DNA from: Pleurodeles waltl
Lineage: Eukaryota > Chordata > Amphibia > Caudata > Salamandridae
NCBI RefSeq assembly: GCF_031143425.1
Contig: NC_090439.1
Span: forward strand, 353,332,027-353,396,026
Length of the DNA stretch: 64,000 bases
Reading direction: 5' to 3'
Below the pieces are notes generated by a model. The model saw nothing but the letters and a program-made list of their open reading frames with translations. It ran no database searches and was not told the origin of the DNA. Both the position numbers and the translations under genes were made by a program. Numbering within the stretch: position 1 is the stretch's first letter; the number at the start of each line of letters is the position of its first letter. Positions 48,661-59,053 of the stretch are shown here, one piece after another.

Positions 48661-48903
48661 GCAAAAAGGACGTAAAAGAACTGAGGCGTGAACGTCAAAA
48701 ACTGTAACAAGCGCTGTCAAAATCAGTAGGTCTCGCGAATTTCATAAGCGAAAAAAGAAAGTGTTTTTTCCTTGATTAAAGATCTGAAGGTATAGGTGTG
48801 GGGACGGATGAACGTGAGAATAAATCCATTGAGGGCGGGGGGGTTGATGCCTCGGTGCACGGATGAATGGATGAGTGACTGCATGTGTGAAGCGAGTGAC
48901 AGC

Positions 48904-49051
48904 AGTGGAGTAGCCAGCGTGTCATGGGCCCTAGTGCAAGGAAAGAAATGTGCCCTCTAGTTCCTGTTTGAATTGTAAAATACAGCAATAATCAGGACTT
49001 GCTGGCTCCCCTAAGCCTGTGGGCACCGAGCTACTGCACCTGCTACACCAA
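48904..49051. mobile_element. Possible hAT-like MITE (148 bp)
   Basis: CAGTGGAGTAGC at the left and GCTACACCAATG at the right are imperfect inverted repeats resembling hAT ends. No clear 8-bp duplication was seen. Confidence 0.3.
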
Positions 49052-50305
49052 TGGAAGCTATGCTCCTGGTGACAGTTCACTGATGGATAAATGAGTGACC
49101 CCACGGAGGGATGAGTGGGTGGATGCATTATTCGGTGGGTGAGTGAATGGTTGAGTGAGTGCATGGACATGTACGTACGTACGTGTATGGATGAATTTGT
49201 GGTTGTATCATTGCTCCTGTGGCTTCCTCATCCTACCCCAGTCCCGTGTACCTGCTATGGAATGCCCTGCACTCTCAGCCACAATAAATGGGCCACTCGA
49301 ATAATAGTGCATTAACAAGGCCGGGCACTATACATCCTTAAAGAAGGCTCACGGAATATAGCAGGAATGCAGTAGGGAATCATTCGGACTGACTACTTAA
49401 CAAATACACAAGGAGCTTGTGTTGTGCACACCCCGATGAGGACTGGTGGTCCCCTGCACTGGAGAAGCCTAAATTATACCCGTGTGCCTTACCTCTGGAG
49501 TTAACATAATTTCTGTAATCAAACCAAAACACCAACACGATGGGCGAGATCTACCCTATTTTATTCTATTTTTTCATTTGATTTCTGTCCAAATATAATG
49601 CAAACTGCTTATTATGTTGTTTTTGAAGTACATCAAATGGTGTATTCTTACAGCTTAAGCCAAATGACCTGATGTAGATAACTCCAATTTGTACAAAAGT
49701 ATAATTTGCTTAAGGTGAGGTGAGAATTTCGCTCTAATTATAACAGTCTGCCAACTTTTCTATTTGGTTACTGTTCTAGCTTCAGCCGCTTCCAAGAGCT
49801 GATTAAACGTGGCCCCACTTATCCTGTTGTCAGTACAGTCACCTGAAAAAACACAGGTGGGCAAGAGGGAAGGTAAGCCCTCTGTAGTATGTCCTCGATA
49901 TAAATATCCGATGAAAGAGGACTTTCTTCAGTATCCACATGACAAGATAAGACACTGAGCCCACAAACAGAAATACCTCCGTTGGCTCTGAGGATTCCAG
50001 GTATATGGCACCAAGAATTCTCAGAACCCCTGGTGACTCTCTTCATTCCCATAGTAACCAGATGGGATGCAATACCCCATAGTATATTACATCACCTTCC
50101 CCCATAACCAACAAAGCAAAAAAAAATTAAACAAATAATATGCAAAAAATTACAATAAAATTACTAAGACTTATAAACTTTTTCTCAATACTAATACAAT
50201 TCATAATCTTTAAACTTGGCTGGAAGTCTCACAGTTCTTGCACTTCCAGATTTGATCTTGTTTCGTCATTCAAATTATGTTCTTCCTGTTGTTGATCATC
50301 CAGGA
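49052..50305. other. Unassigned sequence
   Basis: GTGAGTGAATGG-type words near 49100-49170 form a small degenerate repeat. No gene was supported. Confidence 0.4.
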
Positions 50306-51310
50306 CTACAGAATCATTGTAGTTGACATCACTATCTGAATGTTGTTGAATATCCAAACAAATTGTATCTCTAGAAACAGAAGCATTCCTTGAAAACATC
50401 TCACATTGTTCAGAACTTTTTTTTCCTGAGTAACATCAGTGGTCAACATAGAATAATCTGTGTCCTTGTGAGTACATGTTTTAAAGTATAAATCCACTTG
50501 ACCATCTGTAATAGCAATAACTCTGTTTCTATTCCACCACCCTTTTCCTTGAATTAAAACAGCAGACTTATTAGTTCTGATCACTTGGACATGACAGGTA
50601 AATCTAGATTCCCCCTTCATCACTCTATTAGGCTTCTTGTTCAAAACCCAACCATTGATGTTGATATCCTGAACACCTTATTTTTTTAATCAAAGTACTG
50701 CTTCTGCCTGTCTTGTCTATGCGATACAACATCTCTAACATCTGAGTAAATAGGTGTCCGATTCTTTGTGACAGAAAAGGAAGACTCTAACCATCTAGGT
50801 ACAAGCTTGGTCCTGACATCCCTACCACGTAAACTATTAAACGGAAAGACCCCAGTAATGGAATGAGGAGTCGTCAAGTAGGCCCACAACTTCTCTTCCA
50901 GAAATTTCTGCACATCCAAACTGACTGAAAGAGCAGTTTGAACACCTTCTTTAATGAAACGGTTTGCTCTTTTAACAAGTCCATTGGAAGATGGACTATA
51001 CAAGGCTACTTTTAAATGTTTGAAATCCAATTTCACTAAAAATTCATTCATTTCTCTTGACACAAAATGCATTCCGTTATCGGTGACAATAAATTGAGGA
51101 GTCCCCTCAAGATGAAAACCTTACTTAAAAACTCAATTGCAGACTTGGAGTTAGATGCGTCTACGAAATCATAGTATATCCATTTAGAAAAGTAATCCAC
51201 TAACACAATAATACATCTTTGATGTCTAGGTAGCAAGTCAAACGGTCCCATGAAATCCATAGCCACCTTAACCCAGGGACCTTCCGGAAGGGGAAAACAA
51301 AATGAGGCAC
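50306..51310 (-). pseudogene. Ty3/gypsy integrase remnant, frameshifted
   Basis: On the minus strand, from about 51310 downward, the translation reads PLPEGPWVKVAMDFMGPFD and then IIVLVDYFSKW, the first half of a retroelement integrase core with the first catalytic Asp. A frameshift near 51108 is followed in another frame by the TDNG block with the second Asp and then YSPSSNGLVKRANR. The catalytic Glu of the DDE triad is Lys here. The frame stays open to 50686; 50306-50644 carries a weak continuation. RT, RNase H and LTRs are absent. It abuts the PLE arm and probably predates it. It belongs to a different lineage from the element at 57.1-63.3 kb. Confidence 0.75.
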
Positions 51311-51429
51311 CCCACAATAGTAATAATACCACAAATCCAGATGAGTACTGACTCCAGTGAGTAATATTGTGGAAAAACAGTCCAGGAACAATTAAGTACA
51401 GTTCCTTAATGTCCGGTCCAAACAAATCT
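51311..51429. other. Junction between gypsy remnant and PLE arm
   Basis: The exact breakpoint was not resolved. Integrase-like residues stop near 51310 and PLE-type sequence is secure from about 51480. Confidence 0.4.
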
Positions 51430-53783
51430 TTTATTCACTCTAATCATCCAATAGCTTAATGCTTCATCCATGGAACAAACAATTTAAGCCAACACGTGTT
51501 TCGTAATGGGAAATTCTCTCATCCCAAACGACTTCTTCAGGGCTAAAAATTGTAAACAAATTATTAGAGTTAAGAACCAAAATGCTCAAACATCACACTT
51601 GAGTGTTGTGCCCCAAAAAAACCCCAAACTTAAAACCACAATTTTTCAAAACACCCGAAAAAAAAGTGGGGTGAGAGGAAAGAGATACCGCATGTTTCGA
51701 ACCCAAATTTAGACTCCAATCAAAATAAAATAAACAACAAACAAAATTGAGATTATGCCCCTAATTATATCCCACAAAAATATACCACTTAAGCACAATA
51801 TCTAAATTGGTGGTGGAAAGTAAAGATAAGTGTCCAACGAATATAATGTCACCCACAGACATAAAATCACCCGAAACCAGTGAATTAGTCATGCTGACCC
51901 CATGATTGTATATTAATAACTCATGACAGTACCTTCATACAACACCGAGCACTTATCCGTATATTTAACGATGCTACCCCACAACAATTATGAGTACAAA
52001 GGTCCAAATCTATCAAAAGGAATCACAAAAATATAATTAAAGATAATTGAATTACTTAGCAAATATGCAAAGTGTACAACCAATCCACATTACACCATAC
52101 CGCTGTTCAAAATAAAAAATATAATAAATATATAATAACCTTCCGAATACCTCATATTAAGTGATCCAAAAGGCCAACTATACATCCCATTGAAATCCGT
52201 AACCCGTTTTGGTCCACTAGCTACAATTCAAAATGAAAAACAAATATTATATAATACAACTCCCTTATTCACCCCAGCTTACTAAAACAGGTCTTAATCA
52301 AAAGTCAATCAAAGAAAACTACTGTAAAAAACTTATAACCTCAGCCACTCACCCTCGTATTGAAAGAACCCACGTCCATCTATTCAGACGCCGAAGACGC
52401 GAGTACGCTCCTCCCGTTCTGTTGACCCGGAAATCAAGTAAAAGGCTATTGTTGCCGACAACACAGAAAAAGGACTGCCGTCCATAAACTTTAAAAAAGG
52501 ACACGTTTTTTTGTAAACTGTAGGACAAAAGCCATATCGAAAAATACTAGTGCCGCCAACACTAAAAAAGGACTATCGTCCATACTCAAAACAAGTGGGA
52601 CACAAAATGTATTTCTTATAGAGATCAAAGATAACGTCTGAATCCGGCCTACAACGTTAAAGTATAAGGCCTGTCTCATTAAAATATTATGTTCACAACT
52701 AAAGTAGACTCTTGGTAAACGATAGCACTCCATAGAAATAAATGTTCAAAAAATGCCAACCAAAATGTCCAAATGACCACCACCAATACCCAAGTAAAAT
52801 ATCTACACATTCAGTTTAGATAATGTACCACAAACATGATTACAATCCACTACATCAAATAACTCATATGGCTATAAAAAAGAGAGAAAGAAATATCAAT
52901 CTATTCTGTGGTTGTCACCAAATTTAGAACGAAAACATCAAAAATTGCTTCAAAATATTATATATGTCGCACGTCCAACATCTCAGTACGCAACCATCAC
53001 CATTAACAAATTTAAAACTAATAACCCAAATAAAATGTTGCAAACATGTCATTGTTAAATAATTAGTGTTTGAGAATTTTAGTTGATAGCTCCAATGGTT
53101 CAAAACATCTCTAAGTCATCCAAGTGAAAATCACTGGAAATAAAGACTATATCATATTAATAGAGTCTAAAATAAATGTCATACATCGAAATACAATTTG
53201 TATATTTCAATCTCCCAAAAAGAATTCAAATTCCCTATCAGAGTTGAGACCTGATTCCACAGCCCTCAGTCTCATGATCCATAGTGCCTCTTTTTTGCGT
53301 AAAGACAATTCCCTACTTCCTCCCCTCGGATCTCTAGGTATATGTTCAATTCCAAAAAATTCAAAACTCTTGTGAGCTGATTGTGCATCACAAGTTACAA
53401 TATGTGCTACTATTGGATATCTTACATCATAGTTTTTAAGCACTCTGACATGTTCCCCAATTCGAGCCTTAAGTGGGCGTATGGTACTCCCCACATATAA
53501 TTGAGAACATTTACAACGTATAATGTATACAACATATGTGGTATTACAGTCAATAGTCTAATTAATTGTAAAAGTTCTCCCACCAGTAGTAAATTCCTTG
53601 ATCTTATGGTATGCCCAATGACATACACCACAACCACCACATTTGAAAAAACCTATACTCCGGGAAGATAGCCAGGTATTCTTGGAGAAAGTAGAGGTAA
53701 AACTGGGACTCAAGATATTCCTCAGAGTCCTACCTTTTCGGTACTATGTAAGTACTCTTTCTGATACTACATCTTTCAATGAT
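51430..53783 (-). mobile_element. Inverted partial PLE copy (5' pseudo-LTR arm)
   Basis: The minus strand repeats, with only about 2-3% differences, the 3' part of the PLE found at 55908-57120 and 63260-64000. It starts in the coding region upstream of the zinc motif, includes the GIY-YIG nuclease end (minus-strand frames 53207-53640, with GSTIRPLKARIGEH), and runs through the 3' untranslated region to the hammerhead. The switch from inverted to direct orientation is at about 53783. Known: PLEs are often found with a partial second copy joined tandem or inverted, called a pseudo-LTR. This arm retains the uninterrupted site where the gypsy element inserted in the other copy (about 52576-52587). 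Confidence 0.85.
51480..51552 (-). ncRNA. PLE hammerhead ribozyme
   Basis: On the minus strand the order is: stem I arm CAATTTTTAGCC (51552-51541), core CTGAAGA, a stem II with TGGGA/TCCCA and extra outer pairs, GAAA, then the self-complementary ACACGTGT. The presumed cleavage site comes next, then the other stem I arm GGCTTAAATTG (51490-51480). The two stem I arms are almost fully complementary. Self-complementary stem III sequences with no loop suit a dimeric hammerhead, as reported for PLE pseudo-LTRs. An unpaired A after the core and a bulged stem II leave some doubt about activity. Confidence 0.6.
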
Positions 53784-53786
53784 TCA

Positions 53787-54719
53787 ATGGGTTCTAGCAT
53801 GTCTAATGTCTCAGATTCGACATCTATTAGTACTTCGATCACAAGTGACAGTGAGGCAGAGGGCAGCACGAGTACTTCTGCCCAAAGTTGTGATATTTCT
53901 GGTGGTAGTGCTTTTTTACAAGAACTAATGAGGATGAAAAGAGGGAAATTTGTTCAAAACCGAGGGACACCATACACAAAAAAACAGGAGGGGGAGGAGA
54001 GGAGAAGGTAATCAAGGTAAAAGACCAAGATGGAATTATAATGAGATCTCGGGACAAGAAAATATAGAATTGGATGAATCGTCATCCATTAATGTGATTA
54101 ATCTTTCTAAGGTTGAACTGACTTCAGGGGTCAAGAGTCTCTTGACTAAAGGCCTGAATTTCTGACCTAACACTTTTGGTGATCCCTGTAGATCTAAAAT
54201 TGACTTATTTAAGTTTGTTCGGAAATTTAAATTAAATAAATATTTCCAATCTAATCCAATTGATAGCTCAACTCCAAATACGTCTCCATCTCTTTTGAGT
54301 ACTTTCTCTATTGAAGAAGTACTAGATACAGCACTTTTACTATCTATAGCTGAACGTGATGAGGATCCCAATATTCTTGTAAGATTATTACAAGACTTGG
54401 ATATTGTATCGAATAGGAGTATCTCTAGTGATTTGAAAAGGAAATCGTGTTGGACTCCGGGACCATTGGGCACTAACTCCTTTGATACATTTTTTGATCT
54501 GGTATGTCAAGACTTTGATAATTATTTGGTGAAAAACAAATATCGACAATCCTCAAAAAATTTGAGTTGAGAGGAATAGGTGGCATTAGAAATGCTTAGG
54601 CATGATAAGGATATAATTATCAGACAAGCAGACAAAGGTGGAAACGTGGTTATCATGAACAAGACAGACTACGACAACGAGGTCATGTCACAACTGAATG
54701 ATGAGAATCTTACGAAAAG
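53787..54719 (+). pseudogene. PLE N-terminal region, broken by two frame changes and three stops
   Basis: The frame from ATG 53787 (Ser/Thr-rich, TSDSEAEGS) is open to 54011. The coding text then shifts to another frame within an A7...G6 run near 53979-54000. That frame shows the PLE N-terminal signature LTSGVKSLLTKGLNF (compare the L-x-KGL-x-F motif before RT) and RKFKLNKYF. It has in-frame stops at 54163 (TGA), 54568 (TGA) and 54577 (TAG), and contains RQADKGGNVVIMNKTDY, the first conserved RT block. A further frame change near 54715 joins it to the main RT frame. These breaks mean the copy cannot make a full-length protein as it stands. Confidence 0.75.
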
Positions 54720-54767
54720 ATTGGTGGTAATCCCATTCCCACCCTTATTCACACCATAAATGGGAAA

Positions 54768-56495
54768 TTGTTCAGTTGGCAGCAACAGGGACTGCTTAAC
54801 AAGGACGAGTTTCTTTATTTAAAGGTGGATTATCCCAGATATCCTTGCCTTTATACACTACCGAAAGTGCATAAGGGACTACCTTTCCCTCCTGGTAGAC
54901 CGATAGTGTCTGGGATACTAGGCCTCACTGAAAGACTCTCTGAATTTGTAGACTGGTTTTTGCAACCTATGGTTAGCAATCTCCCATCTTTTATCAAGAA
55001 CACCACACATATTCTTAGTATTTTGAGTGACATGGACTGGGAAAATGATATGCTATTAGTCACATTGGATGTGGTATCTTTGTATACGTGCATTAACCAT
55101 GAATTAGGATTGGAGGCTATACGATATTACCTGAACAAAAGATCGGCGAGTCTTTGGCAACACACTATAATGTTAACTGAGATGATTAATCTGATTCTTA
55201 CCAATAACTTTTTCCTGTTCAATAGGGAATGGTATCGACAGAAACGTGGTGTGGCGATGGGCTCCAAATTCTCCCCATCCTATGCAAATCTCTTCATGGG
55301 GTGGTTTGAACATAAATGGGTTTGGGGTCCTGAATCTACTCAATGGCAATCCTACATATTATTTTGGGGTCACTATATAGATGACTGTTTTTTTATATGG
55401 ACTGGTGGAGAGCATAAATTGGTGGAATTCTGTACCTTTTTAAATTCAAATTCTATGAATGTGAAATTCACTTATCACTTTAGCTCTGTGAGTATTGAAT
55501 TTTTGGATGTAGAGCTTTTTATTGATGATGGGAAAATTCAGAGTAGACTATTTCGTAAAGCCACAGCATGTAACTCTATTCTTCATGCGAAAAGTGCACA
55601 CCCCAGACACCAGGTGGTATCAATACCCTTTGGGGAATTTGTAAGGGTACGACGTAATTGTAGTTTGGATAATGAGTTCTTAGATCATGTGGAAGACATG
55701 GGTAGAAGATTTAAAGCACAAGGCTACTCGAATAATGTAATCAAGAGGGCACAGTATCGAGCTAAATGTTTAGTAAGGACTGACACCTTGAAAACTAAGG
55801 ATCATAGTAATGCGGTAGCACACTGTAATAAGGTTCGTTTTACAACAGACTACAATGATGCCTCCCTGATCTTAAGAAAATTTATGATGAAACACTGGAA
55901 TATATTGTTGCAATATGAATCATTGAAAGATGTAGTATCAGAAAGAGTACTTACATCGTACCGAAAAGGTAGGACTCTGAAGAATATCTTGAGGCCCAGT
56001 TTTACCTCTACTTTCTCCAAGAATACCTGGCTATCTTCCCGGAGTATAGGTTTTTTCAAATGTGGTGGTTGTGGTGTATGTCGTTGGGCATGCCATAAGA
56101 TCAAGGAATTTACTACTGGTGGGAGAACTTTTACAATTAATTTGACTATTGACTGTAATACCACATATGTTGTATACATTATACGTTGTAAATGTTCTCG
56201 ATTATATGTGGGGAATACCATACGCCTACTTAAGGCTAGAATTGGGGAACATGTCCGAGTGCTTAAAAACTATGATGTCAGATATCCAATAGTAGCATAT
56301 ATTGTAACTTGTAATGCACAATCAGCTTACAAGAGTTTTGAATTTTTGGGAATTGAACATATACCTAGAGATCCGAGGGGAGGTAGTAGGGAATTGTCTT
56401 TACGTAAAAAAGAGGCACTATGGATCATGAGACTGAGGGCTGCGGAATCAGGTCTCAACTCTGATAGGGAATTGGAATTCTTTTTGGAAGATTGA
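54768..56495 (+). CDS. PLE reverse transcriptase with GIY-YIG endonuclease (575 codons, 5'-truncated frame)
   Basis: This frame (open from about 54720) encodes most of the PLE polymerase. RT blocks in order: YPRYPCLYTLPKVHK, then PGRPIVSG. The palm motif TLDVVSLYT follows with catalytic Asp about residue 101. RGVAMGSKFSPSYANLFM is next, then YIDD (about residues 203-206) with both catalytic Asp. Then come FLDVEL and the HPRHQVVSIPFGEF block typical of PLEs. A cysteine cluster CGGCGVCRWACH lies at residues 432-443, followed by the GIY-YIG domain: Y-V-V-Y-I about 467-471, LYVGN about 479-483, LKARIGEH after it. The enzyme would nick the target and reverse-transcribe the element RNA in the nucleus. 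The N-terminal part lies in other frames. The nuclease has GNT where the inverted copy has GST. Confidence 0.85.
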   Translation: MFSWQQQGLLNKDEFLYLKVDYPRYPCLYTLPKVHKGLPFPPGRPIVSGILGLTERLSEFVDWFLQPMVSNLPSFIKNTTHILSILSDMDWENDMLLVTLDVVSLYTCINHELGLEAIRYYLNKRSASLWQHTIMLTEMINLILTNNFFLFNREWYRQKRGVAMGSKFSPSYANLFMGWFEHKWVWGPESTQWQSYILFWGHYIDDCFFIWTGGEHKLVEFCTFLNSNSMNVKFTYHFSSVSIEFLDVELFIDDGKIQSRLFRKATACNSILHAKSAHPRHQVVSIPFGEFVRVRRNCSLDNEFLDHVEDMGRRFKAQGYSNNVIKRAQYRAKCLVRTDTLKTKDHSNAVAHCNKVRFTTDYNDASLILRKFMMKHWNILLQYESLKDVVSERVLTSYRKGRTLKNILRPSFTSTFSKNTWLSSRSIGFFKCGGCGVCRWACHKIKEFTTGGRTFTINLTIDCNTTYVVYIIRCKCSRLYVGNTIRLLKARIGEHVRVLKNYDVRYPIVAYIVTCNAQSAYKSFEFLGIEHIPRDPRGGSRELSLRKKEALWIMRLRAAESGLNSDRELEFFLED

Positions 56496-57120
56496 AATAT
56501 ACAAATTGTATTTCGATGTATGACATTTATTTTAGACTCTATTAATATGATATAGTCTTTATTTCCAGTGATTTTCACTTGGATGACTTAGAGATGTTTT
56601 GAACCATTGGAGCTATCAACTAAAATTCTCAAACACTAATTATTTAACAATGACATGTTTGCAACATTTTATTTGGGGTATTAGTTTTAAATTTGTTAAT
56701 GGTGATGGTTGCGTACTGAGATGTTGGACGTGCAACATATATAATATTTTGAAGCAATTTTTGATGTTTTCTTTCTAAATTTGGTGACAACCACAGAATA
56801 GATTGATATTTCTTTCTCTCTTTTTTATAGCCATATGAGTTATTTGATGTAGTGGATTGTAATCATGTTTGTGGTACATTATCTAAACTGAATGTGTAGA
56901 TATTTTACTTGGGTATTGGTGGTGGTCATTTGGACTTTTTGGTTGGCATTTTTTGAACATTTATTTCTATGGAGTGCTATCGTTTACCAAGAGTCTACTT
57001 TAGTTGTGAACATAATATTTTAATGAGACAGGCCTTATACTTTAACGTTGTAGGCCGGATTCAGACGTTATCTTTGATCTCTATAAGAAATACATTTTGT
57101 GTCCCACTTGTTTTGAGTAT
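56496..57120 (+). other. PLE 3' untranslated region, first part
   Basis: Non-coding, nearly identical on the opposite strand to 52588-53210. It ends at the gypsy target site. Confidence 0.85.
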
Positions 57121-57268
57121 GGACGTGTAGGCGGGCATCGCTCGCCTCGCCTACGAACAGGCAGACCTGGCGTGTAGACGACGCCTTCCCCGATCTCCGC
57201 CCACGTCGTCAGGGAGACGCGTGGGGGCGGAGACGGCAATCGGCACCCGATTTACGGGTTGTCAGCCC

Positions 57269-57276
57269 TTTAAAAA
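57269..57276 (+). promoter_or_regulatory. Candidate LTR TATA box 1
   Basis: TTTAAAAA in a GC-rich setting. It overlaps the ATG of the LTR open frame, so if it is used the start would lie downstream of that ATG. Confidence 0.3.
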
Positions 57277-57953
57277 TGGACGGCGCCGTGAGAGAGGTGT
57301 GTGCGGCAGAACCGGAGCGGAGGGAATTCCTTGGAGACCCCAGCAAAGGCGAACAGGAACCGAGAGCAGATTCCAGCAGAGGGGAAACGGCCGGAACGTC
57401 GAACACCGGAGGACACGAAGTAGCCTGCCACAGCCCAGGAGGGTCGTGGCTCAACAAGGTACAGGCCCTCTTTAAGGGCACTCAGACTAAGGGGAACGAA
57501 GGGAAGGGGGAGAGGGAAGGCGAGGAAGGAAGGGAGGAAGGCAAGGAAGGACACCCAGGACCCCTCCCACTCACTCTTAGATAAGGGGAAAAAAAAAACT
57601 CCCTCCTCCACAAAAATCCTTAGTTATCTGCACGTAAGAAAGCACCTCTCCGAGTCACTAGAGTTGTTAAAACCCCTCACTACCTCCCTCACAACCCCCC
57701 TCTCCCCTCACTACGCACAGAGACCCCAAAACTAAAGGTATATCGTCCCACTTACCTGTTGTATCCTCTGTTGTTCTTTCGAGGGAAAAACGCAGAACAA
57801 AGGAAGGACCTCTGAATCTCGCCACCTGACAGAGAGAAGATTACAAAAAACCCCTGAGGACCCGGGCCTTCCCCAAAATAGGAAAAGAAGGACAAGAAAA
57901 AGGAAAAGAAGGACACTGTCCTATTTGTATTTACCCTCTTGCGAGAACCTGAA

Positions 57954-57981
57954 AATAAACAAGAAAAGTCCCTATAAAAAA
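57954..57981 (+). promoter_or_regulatory. LTR polyadenylation signal and TATA box 2
   Basis: AATAAA (57954-57959) followed closely by TATAAAAAA (57973-57981), about 70 bp before the LTR end. If the second box is the promoter, U3 is very long and R-U5 very short. The same pair exists in the 3' LTR. Confidence 0.4.
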
Positions 57982-58048
57982 GGGTTAAACAAAAAAATCT
58001 GCGTCCGTCTTCTCTGTAACCCCGACCATCACCCTACATCCCTCACAG

Positions 58049-58066
58049 TGGTGTCAGAAGTGGGAT
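58049..58066 (+). other. Primer-binding site, tRNA-Leu type
   Basis: TGGTGTCAGAAGTGGGAT starts one base after the LTR. It matches the complement of the vertebrate tRNA-Leu 3' end including CCA (expected TGGTGTCAGGAGTGGGAT, recalled), with one mismatch. Confidence 0.8.
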
Positions 58067-58105
58067 TATAAAAGGGCCCCAACGGGGTACAGAGTCAGCG
58101 ATACC

Positions 58106-59053
58106 ATGGAGGATAAACCAGGTCTCGAGGATATGATTAAACAGCTTGCAGAGGGACAGCGCCACCTCCAGTTAGTGTGGGAAGCACATCAGAGAGAGGC
58201 CAAGGAGGACAGAGAGGCCCTACAGTCCGCTCTAAAAAGTCAGGCGACAATTATGGGCAGTAACCAATTGGTCCATGAGACGGCATTAAAAAGACTGACA
58301 GACACCATCGCTGCCAGCAAGGTGCAGCCCAATGTCCCAAGTTCGGTGCTACAAAAGTATCAGGAGGGGGAAGACCCTGATGCTTTTTTCACGAATTTCG
58401 AAAGAGTCGCTTCCTCCGCCCAGTGGCCCGAAGATAGATGGGGCCAATATGTTGCCTCCCTCTTAACGGGCACCCTTCAATCTGCTTATCAGGCGGCCAA
58501 CCCAGGTGGCGTCACACCATACGCAGAGATAAAGAAAAGTATTCTGGAGCGTGTGGGACATGACACCGAGTATTACCGGGCCAAATTCCGAAAGGTGAAA
58601 TGGGGGCCCAATGAAGACCCACGGACGTATTATTACCGGGTGAAGGACTTGGGGTTAAAATGGTTGGGACCCATAGGGACTGACCGTGCGGATGTTATCA
58701 AAATAATAATCCTGGAACAGTACCTGGATTCCCTACCGATTAGCACCCGAAACTGGATAAGGCAACACCCCAAAATAGACACGGAGACGGCCGTCGAATT
58801 GGCATGCGCCTACCATAGATCCGGGGAGGTTAAACATCAGCCAACCCGACCCATGGGGAAATTGCCTATACCTTCACCTCCATTTCCTCCCAGACGACTA
58901 ACTGAGGAACCCGGCCCCTCAAGAAACGTGGAAAGAAGTCCCATGCACCAACCCCAATGCTTTAGTTGTGGGGAGTGGGGTCATATCGCCCGCGGATGTC
59001 CAAAAAAACATGAGGGGATAGAACCGATGGAAATAGGAGTCACGCGGGGTTGA
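58106..59053 (+). CDS. gag: Gag polyprotein (315 aa)
   Basis: First ATG after the primer-binding site. The N-terminal third is helical and charged (MEDKPGLEDMIKQLAEGQ). The middle carries the retrotransposon capsid-like stretch (EDPDAFFTNFERVA, then RTYYYRVKDLGLKW). The C-terminus has one CCHC zinc knuckle, CFSCGEWGHIARGC, with C285, C288, H293 and C298, for RNA packaging. The single knuckle and length fit vertebrate Ty3/gypsy Gag. The frame ends with TGA at 59051-59053. The next coding region continues in the same frame without a shift, so Pol would be reached by readthrough, or this stop is a CGA-to-TGA decay mutation. Confidence 0.88.
   Translation: MEDKPGLEDMIKQLAEGQRHLQLVWEAHQREAKEDREALQSALKSQATIMGSNQLVHETALKRLTDTIAASKVQPNVPSSVLQKYQEGEDPDAFFTNFERVASSAQWPEDRWGQYVASLLTGTLQSAYQAANPGGVTPYAEIKKSILERVGHDTEYYRAKFRKVKWGPNEDPRTYYYRVKDLGLKWLGPIGTDRADVIKIIILEQYLDSLPISTRNWIRQHPKIDTETAVELACAYHRSGEVKHQPTRPMGKLPIPSPPFPPRRLTEEPGPSRNVERSPMHQPQCFSCGEWGHIARGCPKKHEGIEPMEIGVTRG

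Larger units (their letters stand above)
53784..57120 (+). mobile_element. Penelope-like retroelement, direct copy (interrupted; continues at 63260)
   Basis: Coding part 53787-56495, 3' untranslated part 56496-57120, then the gypsy insertion (57126-63254), after which the untranslated part resumes at 63260 and leaves the window. Together with the inverted arm 51430-53783 the whole insertion spans over 6 kb of PLE sequence. The family is identified by the RT plus C-terminal GIY-YIG nuclease and by the inverted pseudo-LTR with a hammerhead. Confidence 0.88.
57126..58047 (+). repeat. 5' LTR of the gypsy element (922 bp)
   Basis: Begins TGTAGGCGGG, ends CATCCCTCACA. Possible promoter boxes: TTTAAAAA at 57269-57276 and TATAAAAAA at 57973-57981. 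A polyadenylation signal AATAAA is at 57954-57959. It contains a 102-codon open frame (57276-57584) rich in Glu/Gly/Lys, the counterpart of the pol tail in the 3' LTR. Confidence 0.95.

Noticed and set aside
57209..57611. Minus-strand frames in the gypsy LTRs
   Set aside because: Shadows of the GA-rich plus-strand LTR frame.
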